In this document: positions 27,077-35,572 of the stretch, piece after piece
Numbering within the stretch: the stretch's first letter is position 1
How the letters are laid out: each line of letters starts with the position of its first letter
NCBI GenBank assembly: GCA_002424635.1
Contig: DIKT01000062.1
Span: forward strand, 38,278-90,236
DNA length: 51,959 nucleotides
DNA from: Desulfobulbaceae bacterium UBA5611
Lineage (GTDB): Bacteria; Desulfobacterota; Desulfobulbia; Desulfobulbales; Desulfocapsaceae
Direction of reading: 5' to 3'
Notes under the pieces: generated by a model
What the model was told of the DNA's origin: nothing
Database searches by the model: none
Seen by the model: the letters and a program-made list of their open reading frames with translations, nothing else
Program-made: the position numbers and the translations under genes

Positions 27077-27526
27077 CTACATTCCACCACCTGATCCCAC
27101 TCCGCTACCACCGGTTCCTGTGCCACTACCCCGAGTTCCCATTCCACCGGTTCCAGTGCTACCGGATCCTGTTTCACCACTATCGGATCCCATGCCACCC
27201 ATGCCACCACCCATACCGCCATGGGCCGGGGGTTCAGCAGGCAAGGTTACACCTTGTTCTCTGGCCCGATCCTGCATCTGCTGGTGATGTTCGTTACGAA
27301 TATCTTCACGCTCCTCAGCCGTCTGCGCAGAACGCATCTTAGAACGGTATTCGGTCCGCTCTTCTTCGGTCATAAGCTGGCTGCCATAGATTTGATCCTG
27401 ATCATGCATTTGCATACTGCTGTCACTGCTGCCCATACTTTTCATGTTATCATCCGCTACTGCAAATCCTGTTGATAATGACATGATACCTACCAAAGCA
27501 GAAAGTAAAAATGTTTTTCGTTTCAT
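27077..27526 (-). CDS. secreted/periplasmic protein with Gly/Met-rich C-terminal tail
   Basis: A 149-residue protein. Residues 1-25 are a signal peptide (MKRKTFLLSALVGIMSLSTGFAVA). Residues 40-95 are a charged helical segment, YGSQLMTEEERTEYRSKMRSAQTAEEREDIRNEHHQQMQDRAREQGVTLP in pattern, rich in Met, His and Glu. From about 100 on, the tail is almost only Gly, Met, Ser and Thr. The helical block recurs in many unnamed proteobacterial periplasmic proteins. Met/His-rich helices can bind copper or act like Spy/CpxP chaperones, but nothing proves that here. ATG 27526 has GAGGAG six bases upstream; the longer frame to 27592 is unlikely. Confidence 0.75.
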   Translation of the reverse strand: MKRKTFLLSALVGIMSLSTGFAVADDNMKSMGSSDSSMQMHDQDQIYGSQLMTEEERTEYRSKMRSAQTAEEREDIRNEHHQQMQDRAREQGVTLPAEPPAHGGMGGGMGGMGSDSGETGSGSTGTGGMGTRGSGTGTGGSGVGSGGGM

Positions 27527-27868
27527 GATGTACTCCTCTGTTGGGTTGTAGAAATTGACACTCATGGTCATCGCAACCCGTTCAATGACCAAGCCGACAA
27601 CTTCAATTAACGCGGCACCAGGAAATTATTACCAGAAGACATGATATTTATACGTGTACTTTGATTCAAAACATCTTTTATTAAATTTTATGTCAAATAA
27701 CGCAGAAAGTCAAAGAGATGCCTTTGAACAAGGCCTAATGGGAGTTAAAACGGCAGATAAGTTATTGATCTCAAAAAAATAATAAAATTTAAGAAAGGTC
27801 CCTTAAAAAATGAAATCAACAAACAAAGGCGGCAATATGATTTGAGGATCAGGACAGATAGATAAAAA
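27527..27868. other. intergenic region upstream of the Gly/Met-rich protein gene
   Basis: 342 AT-rich bases between the stop of the small membrane protein gene and the start of the Gly/Met-rich gene, both on the minus strand. A minus-strand TTGACA lies at 27696-27691, but the matching -10 is poor. Nothing else is recognised. Confidence 0.35.
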
Positions 27869-28090
27869 TTATTTTCTGAAAACCAGCTTCATGATCAAAA
27901 GAAGCCACGGGAGGCTATGAAACAAGAGGTCAAACCAATCCAGGGGCCTGATCAAGGTTCCTTGCATCAGCATAGATATTTTTTCAAGAATATGAGGCGG
28001 GGCAAAAGGAGCAAGCCCGAGAGTCAGGCATAATATGATAATTACGACCCAATTTAATTGATCAAGAATGAACATTAAGTATTTCATCAT
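27869..28090 (-). CDS. small two-helix membrane protein
   Basis: A 73-residue protein starting MMKYLMFILDQLNW. One transmembrane segment lies at about 5-28 (WVVIIILCLTLGLAPFAPP) and a second near the C terminus (LLFHSLPWLLLIMKLVFRK). The middle is short and polar. Similar small proteins are often labelled 'RND transporter' in databases without good reason. The start comes two bases after the rhomboid stop (TGATCATGATG), so translation is probably coupled to that gene. An alternative ATG is the next codon. Function is unknown. A longer frame over the same bases reaches into the rhomboid gene and is not used. Confidence 0.7.
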   Translation of the reverse strand: MMKYLMFILDQLNWVVIIILCLTLGLAPFAPPHILEKISMLMQGTLIRPLDWFDLLFHSLPWLLLIMKLVFRK

Positions 28091-28092
28091 GA

Positions 28093-28935
28093 TCAAAAAA
28101 AGCGGTAGTTTACTGCCGTTACTATAGCCCAAAATAGGATAATAACTGTACCAATCAGACAGGCGGCACCGATCAGGCGATGGCCGAGTCTTTCTCTCTG
28201 CTTTTCCTGATAACCCATGAGCAATCCGCACAGGATGCCTGTTGCCATCCCGCCGCCATGAGCCCAGTTGTTGATCCCCGGCACCAGCAGGCCAAAAACA
28301 AAAATACTTATGGCCCAACCACCAATCTGCTGAAAAACCTGTTGACCATAAGTACCACCACGGTTTTTTCCATAGTAGAGGGCTGCACCAATAAGGGCGC
28401 AAAGGGCGGCAGAAGCCCCGATGGTCAAAGGAACTCCGGCCAGATAGGAAAGCAGGAAACCACCAATGCCGCCAAAGGTATAAATACAAAACATCCGGGC
28501 AAGCCCGTATTCCTTGATCACCATTGGACCGATCTGTTTGACGGCAATCATATTAAAAATAAGATGGAGCAGACTGCCATGAAGATAGTTCGCTGAGACC
28601 AAAGACCACCAACGGTGCAAAGAATCAATCGGCATGGTGCCGGTCGCTCCCAGCAACAGAAGGCTGCGGCTATCGGGAGACAGAAAGCCAAAGGGACTCA
28701 TGCCCATGCCCATACCACTGGGATTCATGAGCAAGGAGAGTATGAAGAGAGCGATATTGAGGCCGATCAAACCTGTGAGAAAAGAATCAGGCTCCTGAAA
28801 CAAACGTAATACCCCATTATTCTTCCACCAGGAACCTGGAGATTTGAGCCCGCAATAAGGACAGATAGGCTCATCTCGACTGATGAGCCCGCGACAATTG
28901 GGACAAAGTTGAGATTTCTTCTGAGAGATAGTCAT
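28093..28935 (-). CDS. rhomboid-family intramembrane serine protease with N-terminal zinc ribbon
   Basis: A 280-residue membrane protein. Residues 11-28 carry CPNC and CPYC, a zinc-ribbon knuckle. A rhomboid core of about six helices follows. The catalytic Ser175 lies in TIGASAALCAL and the catalytic His226 in NNWAHGGG. The HGSLLHLIFNMI segment near 119 is the conserved helix-2 His-rich region. Rhomboids cut transmembrane helices of client proteins in the membrane. The zinc ribbon would sit in the cytoplasm and may aid substrate choice. ATG 28935 is accepted. It is followed at once by the small membrane protein. Confidence 0.9.
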   Translation of the reverse strand: MTISQKKSQLCPNCRGLISRDEPICPYCGLKSPGSWWKNNGVLRLFQEPDSFLTGLIGLNIALFILSLLMNPSGMGMGMSPFGFLSPDSRSLLLLGATGTMPIDSLHRWWSLVSANYLHGSLLHLIFNMIAVKQIGPMVIKEYGLARMFCIYTFGGIGGFLLSYLAGVPLTIGASAALCALIGAALYYGKNRGGTYGQQVFQQIGGWAISIFVFGLLVPGINNWAHGGGMATGILCGLLMGYQEKQRERLGHRLIGAACLIGTVIILFWAIVTAVNYRFF

Positions 28936-29271
28936 ACGTAGATCTTGATCGGTTGATTAAAAAGATATTAAATAAGCTTTAAACTAACCATACATACCCT
29001 GAAAAAACTAGAAAAAGCTCAGCCATATAGTCTTAGCCTCTGCAGGATAAACATAAATATCTATCCTGTTTGTTCTATGCTCAGCGGCCTGTCAATTAAC
29101 AATTCTGCGTTTTGGGAAGATATGGCTAAACCAAACTTCAAAACGCAGGTTTACGGCATTTTAATGCTGAATTGCTGAAATTTTTATAACACTTTGTGGT
29201 ACCATATGTTAACTTGAAAATTAGTCTACTAATAACTCTTTTAGAATTCATAAATAATAGTCGGGGTCAGA
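28936..29271. promoter_or_regulatory. divergent regulatory region with two hairpins
   Basis: 336 bp between the divergent rhomboid and HTH genes. Two perfect inverted repeats are visible: CAGGATA/TATCCTG (29043-29068, 12-base loop) and CTGCGTTTTG/CAAAACGCAG (29105-29148, 24-base loop). Neither is followed by a T tract. They may be operator sites or RNA structures. No ORF is convincing. Confidence 0.4.
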
Positions 29272-29646
29272 GTGGAAAGTGCAGAATTTTTAAAGTCCCG
29301 GAAATTATTGAACAGAACCCAGAAAGAAATGGCCGAACTGCTGGGCGTCTCAATAAAAGCGGTTCACAGCTATGAGCAAGGCTGGCGCAATATTCCACCT
29401 CACGTGGAAAGACAGATCTTTTTTCTTCTTTCCCGAACCAGAGCTAACGATAAAAATTTTAAATCCTGCTGGATTGTAAAAAAATGCCCTCCCAAACGCC
29501 GCAATCTTTGTCCGGCCTGGGAATTTAAAGCAGGCAAACTCTGCTGGTTTATAAACGGTACCATCTGTGAATGCCAGACCCAAAAAAATTGGCTGGAAAA
29601 AATGACAATATGCCGTTCTTGCGAAGTATTATCCACCCTGCTTTAA
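29272..29646 (+). CDS. XRE-type HTH protein with C-terminal Cys cluster
   Basis: A 124-residue protein with a GTG start at 29272. Residues 5-45 are a helix-turn-helix of the XRE class (LNRTQKEMAELLGVSIKAVHSYEQGWRNIP). The C-terminal half carries eight Cys (66, 72, 80, 91, 99, 101, 114, 117) with two CW pairs (CWIVKKC and LCWFINGTIC). Such a cluster could hold zinc or an iron-sulfur centre, making a redox- or metal-sensing regulator plausible. The family recurs in Deltaproteobacteria as I recall, without a known ligand. Downstream lies the metX-metW group, but no link is shown. Confidence 0.75.
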   Translation: MESAEFLKSRKLLNRTQKEMAELLGVSIKAVHSYEQGWRNIPPHVERQIFFLLSRTRANDKNFKSCWIVKKCPPKRRNLCPAWEFKAGKLCWFINGTICECQTQKNWLEKMTICRSCEVLSTLL

Positions 29647-29685
29647 CCACTATAATAACAATAAACTGATATCATCAAGGGTTTA

Positions 29686-29853
29686 ATGTTTTCAACAAAA
29701 TATCAGGAATTTCGCGTTAGTGCCCTTACCGACCTCACCAATAATTTTTTTAAGCACACTAGCGCACCACTGGTTGGCGTCGGAGCGGGGAAGAATCCGG
29801 CAGCGGATTCCCTCTTTATCCAAGCCCTTGAATCTACTGAATCGAAATCATGA
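29686..29853 (+). CDS. possible small protein (55 aa) coupled to metX
   Basis: An ATG at 29686 preceded by AAGGG opens a 55-codon frame. It ends TGA 29851-29853 and overlaps the metX start as ATGA. The product begins MFSTKYQEFRV and ends LFIQALESTESKS. I recognise no family. The Shine-Dalgarno sequence and the four-base overlap favour real translation; the short length and lack of homology count against it. It could be a leader that couples translation to metX. Confidence 0.4.
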   Translation: MFSTKYQEFRVSALTDLTNNFFKHTSAPLVGVGAGKNPAADSLFIQALESTESKS

Positions 29854-31028
29854 GCGAGTACTTTGAACACGACAATGATGGCATTTCCATTGGCCTGATT
29901 GAAAAGAAATTCCATACCATGGCTGAGCCGCCCGATGAGCTGATCCTGGCCAGCGGCGCCCGTTTAGGCCCGATTACGGTTGCTTACGAGACTATGGGCA
30001 CCCTCAATGCTGACAAAAGCAATGTCATTTTAATCGCTCATGCCCTGTCCGGTGACTCCCATGTGGCCGGCTACTATTCAATTGCTGATCCCAAACCGGG
30101 CTGGTGGGATATCATGGTCGGCCCCGGCAAGGGTATCGATACCAATAAATATTATGTCATCTGTTCAAATGTGCTGGGCGGCTGCATGGGTACCACCGGA
30201 CCATCATCCACCAATCCGGCAACCGGCCGGCCATATGGCCTTGACTTTCCGATGGTGACCATCGGCGATATGGTCAAGGTCCAGAAAGCCTTACTGGACT
30301 ATCTTGGCATTAATAAATTGCTGGCGGTCGTCGGCGGCTCCATCGGCGGCATGCAGGTTATTGAATGGACCATCAATTATCCGGAGATGGTCACTGCCGC
30401 CATCATGCTGGCCACTACTACCCGCCACTCTGCCCTGGCCATTGCCTTTAATGAGATCGGGCGCCAGGCCATCATGTCCGACCCGCATTTCAATAAGGGT
30501 GATTATTACAGCGGCCCCAAGCCCGATCTTGGTCTGGCCCTGGCCCGGATGGTCGGCCATGTCACCTATCTTTCCGACGAAGCCATGCGTAGCAAATTCG
30601 GCCGTCGTCTGCAGGATCGGGATAATCTGGCTTTTGACTTTGAGGCCAATTTCCAGGTGGAAAGCTACCTGCGCTATCAAGGGTCCAAATTCGTCCAGCG
30701 TTTTGATGCCAATTCCTTTCTTTATATCACCAAAGCTGCCGATTATTTTGATGTCGGCTGCCAGCATGGCAATAATTCAGAGGTTGATGCCTTTGCCGGG
30801 GTGACCGCCAAGATCCTCGCTATTTCTTTTACTTCTGACTGGCTCTACCCCACCTATCAATCCCGCGATATGGTCAAAGCCATGAAGAAAAACGGTTTGG
30901 ATGTGAGTTTCTGCGAGATTGAGGCGAAATGCGGCCATGACGCCTTCCTGCTCCCCAATGAGCGGCAAAGCACCTTGATCAGTCGATTTTTAAAACGAGT
31001 CTCGGAAGAAGAACACCATGCGTTATGA
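29850..31028 (+). CDS. metX: homoserine O-acetyltransferase
   Basis: A 392-residue alpha/beta hydrolase-fold acyltransferase that activates homoserine for methionine synthesis. The nucleophile elbow is VGGSIGGMQ with Ser164. GGCMGTTGPSSTNPATG near 110 and the late CGHDAFLLP (catalytic His) are typical, and the Asp lies in the FTSDWLYP segment. MetX enzymes may use acetyl- or succinyl-CoA; I do not assign the donor firmly. The last codons overlap the metW start by 11 bp, so the pair is co-translated, the usual arrangement. Confidence 0.95.
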   Translation: MSEYFEHDNDGISIGLIEKKFHTMAEPPDELILASGARLGPITVAYETMGTLNADKSNVILIAHALSGDSHVAGYYSIADPKPGWWDIMVGPGKGIDTNKYYVICSNVLGGCMGTTGPSSTNPATGRPYGLDFPMVTIGDMVKVQKALLDYLGINKLLAVVGGSIGGMQVIEWTINYPEMVTAAIMLATTTRHSALAIAFNEIGRQAIMSDPHFNKGDYYSGPKPDLGLALARMVGHVTYLSDEAMRSKFGRRLQDRDNLAFDFEANFQVESYLRYQGSKFVQRFDANSFLYITKAADYFDVGCQHGNNSEVDAFAGVTAKILAISFTSDWLYPTYQSRDMVKAMKKNGLDVSFCEIEAKCGHDAFLLPNERQSTLISRFLKRVSEEEHHAL

Positions 31029-31647
31029 TCTGCAGATAATAGCCTCCTGGATTGAGCCTGGTAGCAGGGTTCTTGATCTCGGGTGCGGCGAGGGAGAGCT
31101 GCTCGGCTATCTCAAAAAAGAAAAGCAGGTCAAAGGTACCGGTATTGAAAGTACCGAGGCCAAGATTGATAAATGTATTGAAAAAGGAGTGCAGGTCCTG
31201 CAGGGCGACATCACTGAAGAAGTCCATGATTATCCGGATAACTCCTTCGATTATGTGATCCTCAGTCAGACCCTCCAGCAGGTCCTTGAACCGGACCAAC
31301 TGATCAAGGATCTGCTCCGGGTCGGCAACAAGATTATCGTGTCTTTTCCGAATTTCAGTTACTGGTCCATCCGGCTGCAGATCCTGTTTTTCGGTTATGC
31401 CCCCAAAAACCGGCAGCTGCCTTATGAGTGGCATAACACCCCCAACATCAGGATCATCACTATCAAGGACTTCCGCCGTTTTGTCAGGGCAACCGGCTGC
31501 GAGGTTATCAAGGAAGTGGATATCAACACTCACAGCGATGATCTGCAGGGCAAAATTATCAAGTTTCTGCCCAATCTGCGGGCAACCTATGGGATATTTC
31601 TGGTCAGCCGGCGAGCTACAGCCGCTAACCAGGCAACTATTCGTTAG
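31018..31647 (+). CDS. metW: methionine biosynthesis protein MetW
   Basis: A 209-residue SAM-methyltransferase-fold protein that partners MetX. It starts MRYDLQIIASWI and has motif I VLDLGCGEGELL near 18. The MetW signatures FDYVILSQTLQQV near 79 and FPNFSYWSIRLQILFFG, YEWHNTPNIR near 113-145 are clear. MetW forms a complex with MetX in bacteria that use this route and is needed for its activity. It overlaps metX by 11 bp. A terminator follows about 195 bp after the stop. Confidence 0.95.
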   Translation: MRYDLQIIASWIEPGSRVLDLGCGEGELLGYLKKEKQVKGTGIESTEAKIDKCIEKGVQVLQGDITEEVHDYPDNSFDYVILSQTLQQVLEPDQLIKDLLRVGNKIIVSFPNFSYWSIRLQILFFGYAPKNRQLPYEWHNTPNIRIITIKDFRRFVRATGCEVIKEVDINTHSDDLQGKIIKFLPNLRATYGIFLVSRRATAANQATIR

Positions 31648-32182
31648 TATTTACAAGGAAATAAATGGCCGGAAGGAAAAGAGGTTCATTCCGCCTGGGA
31701 GCACAGTCATCATCGTTTTGATCATAGATCCCGCCACCATCATTATCCAGGCCAATAAGAGTCGCCTCATAATTTTCCACTCCGACTAATCACGCTTTCT
31801 TGCCGATGAAGCATGCACCGCAAATTCAGTCGTCGTCCTGATGTTGGGTATGACTTGCCCGATGGCAAGTCATACCCAACTTTTCCACCTGCAGGCCCGA
31901 CCCTGTCCACCATCTGCCACTGGCGTAAGGCCGTCGACCGCTTCCGAAATCAGGCTTTTTGAGTCCGTTTTTTCGTTGACAGACTGACCGGCAGCCGCTA
32001 CAGGATAGAAACCATCTGTTAGTGAGTGACATGGAATGGTCGTTGACGCCCTGTTTCTTACCATGGTAGACAAAAAAGATTCTTATCACCCCGGTATGTG
32101 AACCGAGCCAATCACCGCAGGATGGGATGCGCCGGACAGTTACTTTGCCATTGATTAAAATCAACCTTTGGAAAAGAATCTT
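31648..32182. other. intergenic region between metW and the hybrid kinase
   Basis: 535 bp. The first part up to 31842 has no clear gene, a strong terminator follows, and from about 31885 on GC rises toward the kinase. A TTGACA at 31975-31980 faces the kinase but lacks a good -10. A 137-codon minus-strand frame over 31826-32239 looks spurious. Confidence 0.4.
31843..31884 (+). terminator. intrinsic terminator after metX-metW
   Basis: A perfect 17-bp stem, GTTGGGTATGACTTGCC (31843-31859) with its complement (31864-31880), loop CGAT, followed by TTTT. Confidence 0.9.
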
Positions 32183-34528
32183 ATGAGTGAAATTCTGCCG
32201 GCAGCACCTCAAGAATCGGCCCCAACCCAACCTCAGCAAACCAGACCGGCCTTATCAGCCCTCTCTCTGCGATCCTACGCCATCCTGGTAGCTCTGGCTT
32301 GTCTGGTGGTTACCGGCACTTCATTCTGGTGGAATTTGGCCGCCATTAAACAGCAGACTCATGTGCTGGCGGTTAGAGAGGCTCGAGCCAACTTCAACAA
32401 GGATATGAGGTTTCGCAATTGGGCCACCTCTCATGGCGGGGTCTATGTCCCGGTCAGCCAAACAACCCCGCCCAACCCCTACCTGAGCCACATACCGGAA
32501 CGGGATATCACCACCCCATCCGGACGAAAGCTCACTCTGATGAACCCCGCCTACATGCTCCGCCAGCTCATGGAGTTCCACGGCGAACTCTTTGACGTCA
32601 AGGGGCGAATCGCCTCGTTAAAGCCCTTAAACCCCGCCAACGAGCCCGATCCCTGGGAGCGGAAAGCCTTGGAGGCCTTTGAGCTCGGAGCCCAGGAGGT
32701 AATCGATTATGTCGAGATCAACGGCGAACCTTATCTGCGGATGATCCAGCCCTTGCTTACCAAACCCCTCTGCCTGAAGTGCCATGCCCACCAAGGCTAC
32801 AAGGTCGATGATATTCGCGGGTCGCTCGGAGTGTCGATACCGATGGCGCCACTTGAGCAAATTGCCCGCCAAAACAAGCAAAAAATTTTCCTCAGCCACG
32901 CCCTGTTTGCCCTTCTCGTGACGGGACTTACCCTCCTCCTCTATTTTCGCGAGCAGACCCGGCAGGACGAGCTGCGCCGCAATGAGCGGGCCCTGAGCCA
33001 AGCCGCCAGGGAGTGGTCGGCAGCCATGGACGCCTCCGATGATCTCATCTATTTGCTGGATCTTGAACGACGCGTTATCCGGGTCAACCGCGCCTTTTGC
33101 CTGGCCACCGGCACCACCCCGGAAACCGTGATTGGTCGACCTATCAGCGAGATCATCCATCCCAACGGCGATGGTATTCCTTGTCCCGCCTGCCGGGCCC
33201 AAGAGGAAAGAAGAGACCTCCGTCTGGTGATGGAGGCCGACCATCCCGACAACCCCATCGCCCGCCCTGTGGAGCTCAAAGTCCGAATCGTCCGTGACCC
33301 GTCGGAACAGCCCATCAGCATCCTGATGACTCTCCACGATCTCAGCGCCACCCGACAAGAGATGGAGGAGAAGGAGAAGTTGGAGGGGCAGCTCCGTCAG
33401 GCCCAGAAGATGGATTCAGTGGGCAGGTTGGCTGGCGGCATCGCCCATGATTTCAACAATATGCTAACCGTTATCCTGGGATACACGGCCTTGGCCTTGG
33501 ACCGGGTCGGACCAGCCGAGCCGCTCCATGCTGACCTCGAAGAGATCCAAATGGCCGCCCAGCGCTCAGCCGACCTCACGCGGCAGTTGCTGGCCTTTGC
33601 CCGCAAGCAGACTGTGGCCCCCAAGGTCCTCGACCTGAACAACACCATTGCGGACATGCTCAAGATGTTACAACGGCTCATCGGTGAGGATATCGATCTG
33701 GTCTGGAAACCAGGTAAGGCCATTTGGCCGGTCAAGATGGATCCCGCCCAGCTCGATCAGATCATGGCCAACCTCTGCGTCAACGCCCGAGACGCCATCG
33801 CGGACACGGGCAAGATCACCGTGGAAACGGACAACACCGTCTTCGACGACGATTACTGCGCCTATCATGTGGGCTTCACTCCGGGCGATTACGTGCTGCT
33901 GGCCGTGAGCGACGACGGCTGCGGCCTGGACGCCAAGCTGCTGCCCAATCTGTTCGAGCCCTTTTTCACGACCAAGGAAATGGGCAAGGGCACCGGCCTG
34001 GGTCTGGCCACCGTCTATGGCATCGTCAAACAGAACGACGGTTTCATCAACGTCTACAGCGAGCCGGGCGCAGGAACGACCTTCAAGATCTACCTGCCAC
34101 GCCACGCGGCCAAGACGATACCCTTGACCGAACAGGCTCCAAGCCCAGGAGCGGCGCCCAGCAGTGAGACCGTCCTGCTGGTGGAGGACGAACCGGCGAT
34201 CCTGAGAATGACCACGACGATGCTCGAAAGTCAGGGCTATACCGTGCTGGCGGCCGGCACCCCGGGCGAGGCCATTCATCTGGCCGAAGAACACCGCGGC
34301 CGGATCGACCTGCTGCTGACCGACGTGGTGATGCCTGAGATGAACGGCCGTGACCTGGCCCGGCACCTGCAGGCAGTCTACCCTGACCTCAAGCTCTTGT
34401 TCATGTCGGGCTACACGGCCAACGTCATCGCCCAACACGGGGTGCTGGACCAAGGCATGAATTTTATCCAGAAACCGTTTGCAATAAAGATGTTGGCGGC
34501 GAAGTTGCGCGAGGTACTGGGGGACTAG
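32183..34528 (+). CDS. hybrid sensor histidine kinase with DUF3365 (haem-type CxxCH) sensor domain
   Basis: A 781-residue membrane kinase. TM1 is at about 32-52 and TM2 at about 236-255. Between them lies a DUF3365/Tll0287-like periplasmic domain with CLKCHAHQGY (197-206), a c-type haem attachment motif. A PAS domain follows (about 280-395), with a further CPAC pair. Next come a HisKA domain with His423 in GGIAHDFNN, a HATPase (NLCVNARDA, DDGCGL, GKGTGLGLA) and a C-terminal receiver with Asp714 (LLLTDVVMPEMNG) and the late Lys764. ATG 32183 has a weak Shine-Dalgarno sequence. It probably senses redox state or a small gas. GC is higher than in its neighbours, and its 3' end is repeated downstream. 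Confidence 0.9.
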   Translation: MSEILPAAPQESAPTQPQQTRPALSALSLRSYAILVALACLVVTGTSFWWNLAAIKQQTHVLAVREARANFNKDMRFRNWATSHGGVYVPVSQTTPPNPYLSHIPERDITTPSGRKLTLMNPAYMLRQLMEFHGELFDVKGRIASLKPLNPANEPDPWERKALEAFELGAQEVIDYVEINGEPYLRMIQPLLTKPLCLKCHAHQGYKVDDIRGSLGVSIPMAPLEQIARQNKQKIFLSHALFALLVTGLTLLLYFREQTRQDELRRNERALSQAAREWSAAMDASDDLIYLLDLERRVIRVNRAFCLATGTTPETVIGRPISEIIHPNGDGIPCPACRAQEERRDLRLVMEADHPDNPIARPVELKVRIVRDPSEQPISILMTLHDLSATRQEMEEKEKLEGQLRQAQKMDSVGRLAGGIAHDFNNMLTVILGYTALALDRVGPAEPLHADLEEIQMAAQRSADLTRQLLAFARKQTVAPKVLDLNNTIADMLKMLQRLIGEDIDLVWKPGKAIWPVKMDPAQLDQIMANLCVNARDAIADTGKITVETDNTVFDDDYCAYHVGFTPGDYVLLAVSDDGCGLDAKLLPNLFEPFFTTKEMGKGTGLGLATVYGIVKQNDGFINVYSEPGAGTTFKIYLPRHAAKTIPLTEQAPSPGAAPSSETVLLVEDEPAILRMTTTMLESQGYTVLAAGTPGEAIHLAEEHRGRIDLLLTDVVMPEMNGRDLARHLQAVYPDLKLLFMSGYTANVIAQHGVLDQGMNFIQKPFAIKMLAAKLREVLGD

Positions 34529-34838
34529 GTTTGATGTGACAATGATACCAAGGCGATGAGAGGCAAGCGATTATTCTTTGTGCAGAGGGTGTCGTCATCG
34601 TTTTCTGGATGATATCGCTGTGATATCTCCAGGCTATCAACTGGAGAGGTCAAAAGGCTGTTGATCTTGGCAGAAACTGACAATTGTTGATAAAGTATGC
34701 AAACAATATATCACATTTGCCAAAGGGCGCCAACAACAAGGCCCAGACTGGAAACCAGGCTGGGCCTTTTGCTGTGGGAATCGGGGTGGACATCGGGTGT
34801 CCGGTTGACCCTAATTTCTCTTCTGCAGAAAAAAAACC
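34529..34838. other. spacer between kinase and secreted protein A
   Basis: 310 bp with no gene. It contains the kinase terminator (34738-34770). Its sequence is repeated at 36346-36663, including the stretches AGGCTATCAACTGGAGAGG and CCAAAGGGCGCCAACAACA. Confidence 0.7.
34738..34770 (+). terminator. intrinsic terminator after hybrid kinase (copy 1)
   Basis: AAGGCCCAG pairs with CTGGGCCTT, extended by CTGG/CCAG across one mismatch, loop AAA, followed by TTTT. A second copy lies at 36564-36596. Confidence 0.8.
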
Positions 34839-35522
34839 CTAATCAGCAAGAAAACCGAAATGGTTAATCGGGCAACTATCTGGAGTGCGGACGCCATCGG
34901 CGAAGATCACATCAGGATGAGCTCCACTTAACAGGTCGGCCACATTGTTGAACGCGGCCCCGCCATAATTCTTTGGGTCATGCATAAGCACTTGAATCAA
35001 TGTTGGATCACCGGCCAGAGGGGTGTCAGAGAAATAATAATTGTAAGATGCTTCCTTGCTGATGCCGGTGTCTGCCCAAGCCTTATCCTCGGCGTTTCGC
35101 CAGTAGCCGGGAGAACACCACTCAGAAACCACCCCCACTTCGCAGTGCGATACTGTCAGCACACTCTTGCCGGTGCCGATGGTGGCCGTGGCAGACTCCA
35201 GCAACGCATAGGGGGCCGTGTTGACGGTGAACTGCACCAATTGTTTATTAATCTTGCTGGGGTTACTGGTTTTTTCTCCGCTAGGCTCATCGAATGTCGC
35301 TGTCAGGCTATGATTCGTCGTATTTGGAGTGGCCGAGGTGAGAACGAACAACCAGTTTTGCCCGATGACGCCCGGGACAATGTTGAGATTTTTGCAAACG
35401 CCGGTGGAGTCTGTCCCATTACCTTGCCATTCAATAGTATCGGCCAAGGCAGCCTGTGCCATGAATGCAGACGCCGTGAAACCAAAAGCTGCCAATCCGA
35501 GAACCAACATTTTCTTTTTCAT
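34839..35522 (-). CDS. secreted protein with CSPGYWRN motif, copy A
   Basis: A 227-residue exported protein. The signal peptide MKKKMLVLGLAAFGFTASAF continues to a cleavage site after AQAALA (about residue 27). A beta-rich domain follows (30-130). CSPGYWRN is at 136-143, then a segment ending YGGAAFNNVADLLSGAHP and TPDSCPINHFGF. Cys at 43, 127, 136 and 217 could form disulfides. GYWKNH-like motifs occur in diverse secreted or surface proteins of unknown role. The start at 35522 has AGGGAG upstream. A GEMM aptamer lies in the leader, so expression should follow cyclic di-GMP. Its paralogue is at 36664-37344, about two thirds identical by eye. Confidence 0.85.
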   Translation of the reverse strand: MKKKMLVLGLAAFGFTASAFMAQAALADTIEWQGNGTDSTGVCKNLNIVPGVIGQNWLFVLTSATPNTTNHSLTATFDEPSGEKTSNPSKINKQLVQFTVNTAPYALLESATATIGTGKSVLTVSHCEVGVVSEWCSPGYWRNAEDKAWADTGISKEASYNYYFSDTPLAGDPTLIQVLMHDPKNYGGAAFNNVADLLSGAHPDVIFADGVRTPDSCPINHFGFLAD

Positions 35523-35572
35523 TTTCTACTCCCTTCAGTGAATTTTACTGTGTCAAACCCAAACATCATTAT

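Noticed and set aside
27869..28489. 206-codon minus-strand frame covering the small membrane protein
   Set aside because: Its first two thirds overlap the rhomboid gene in another frame; only the last 73 codons look real.
31975..32003. TTGACA upstream of the hybrid kinase
   Set aside because: The hexamer at the right distance (TACAGG) is a poor -10; not enough to call a promoter.
31826..32239. 137-codon minus-strand frame between metW and the hybrid kinase
   Set aside because: Crosses a strong terminator and the kinase start, has no family and no ribosome site.
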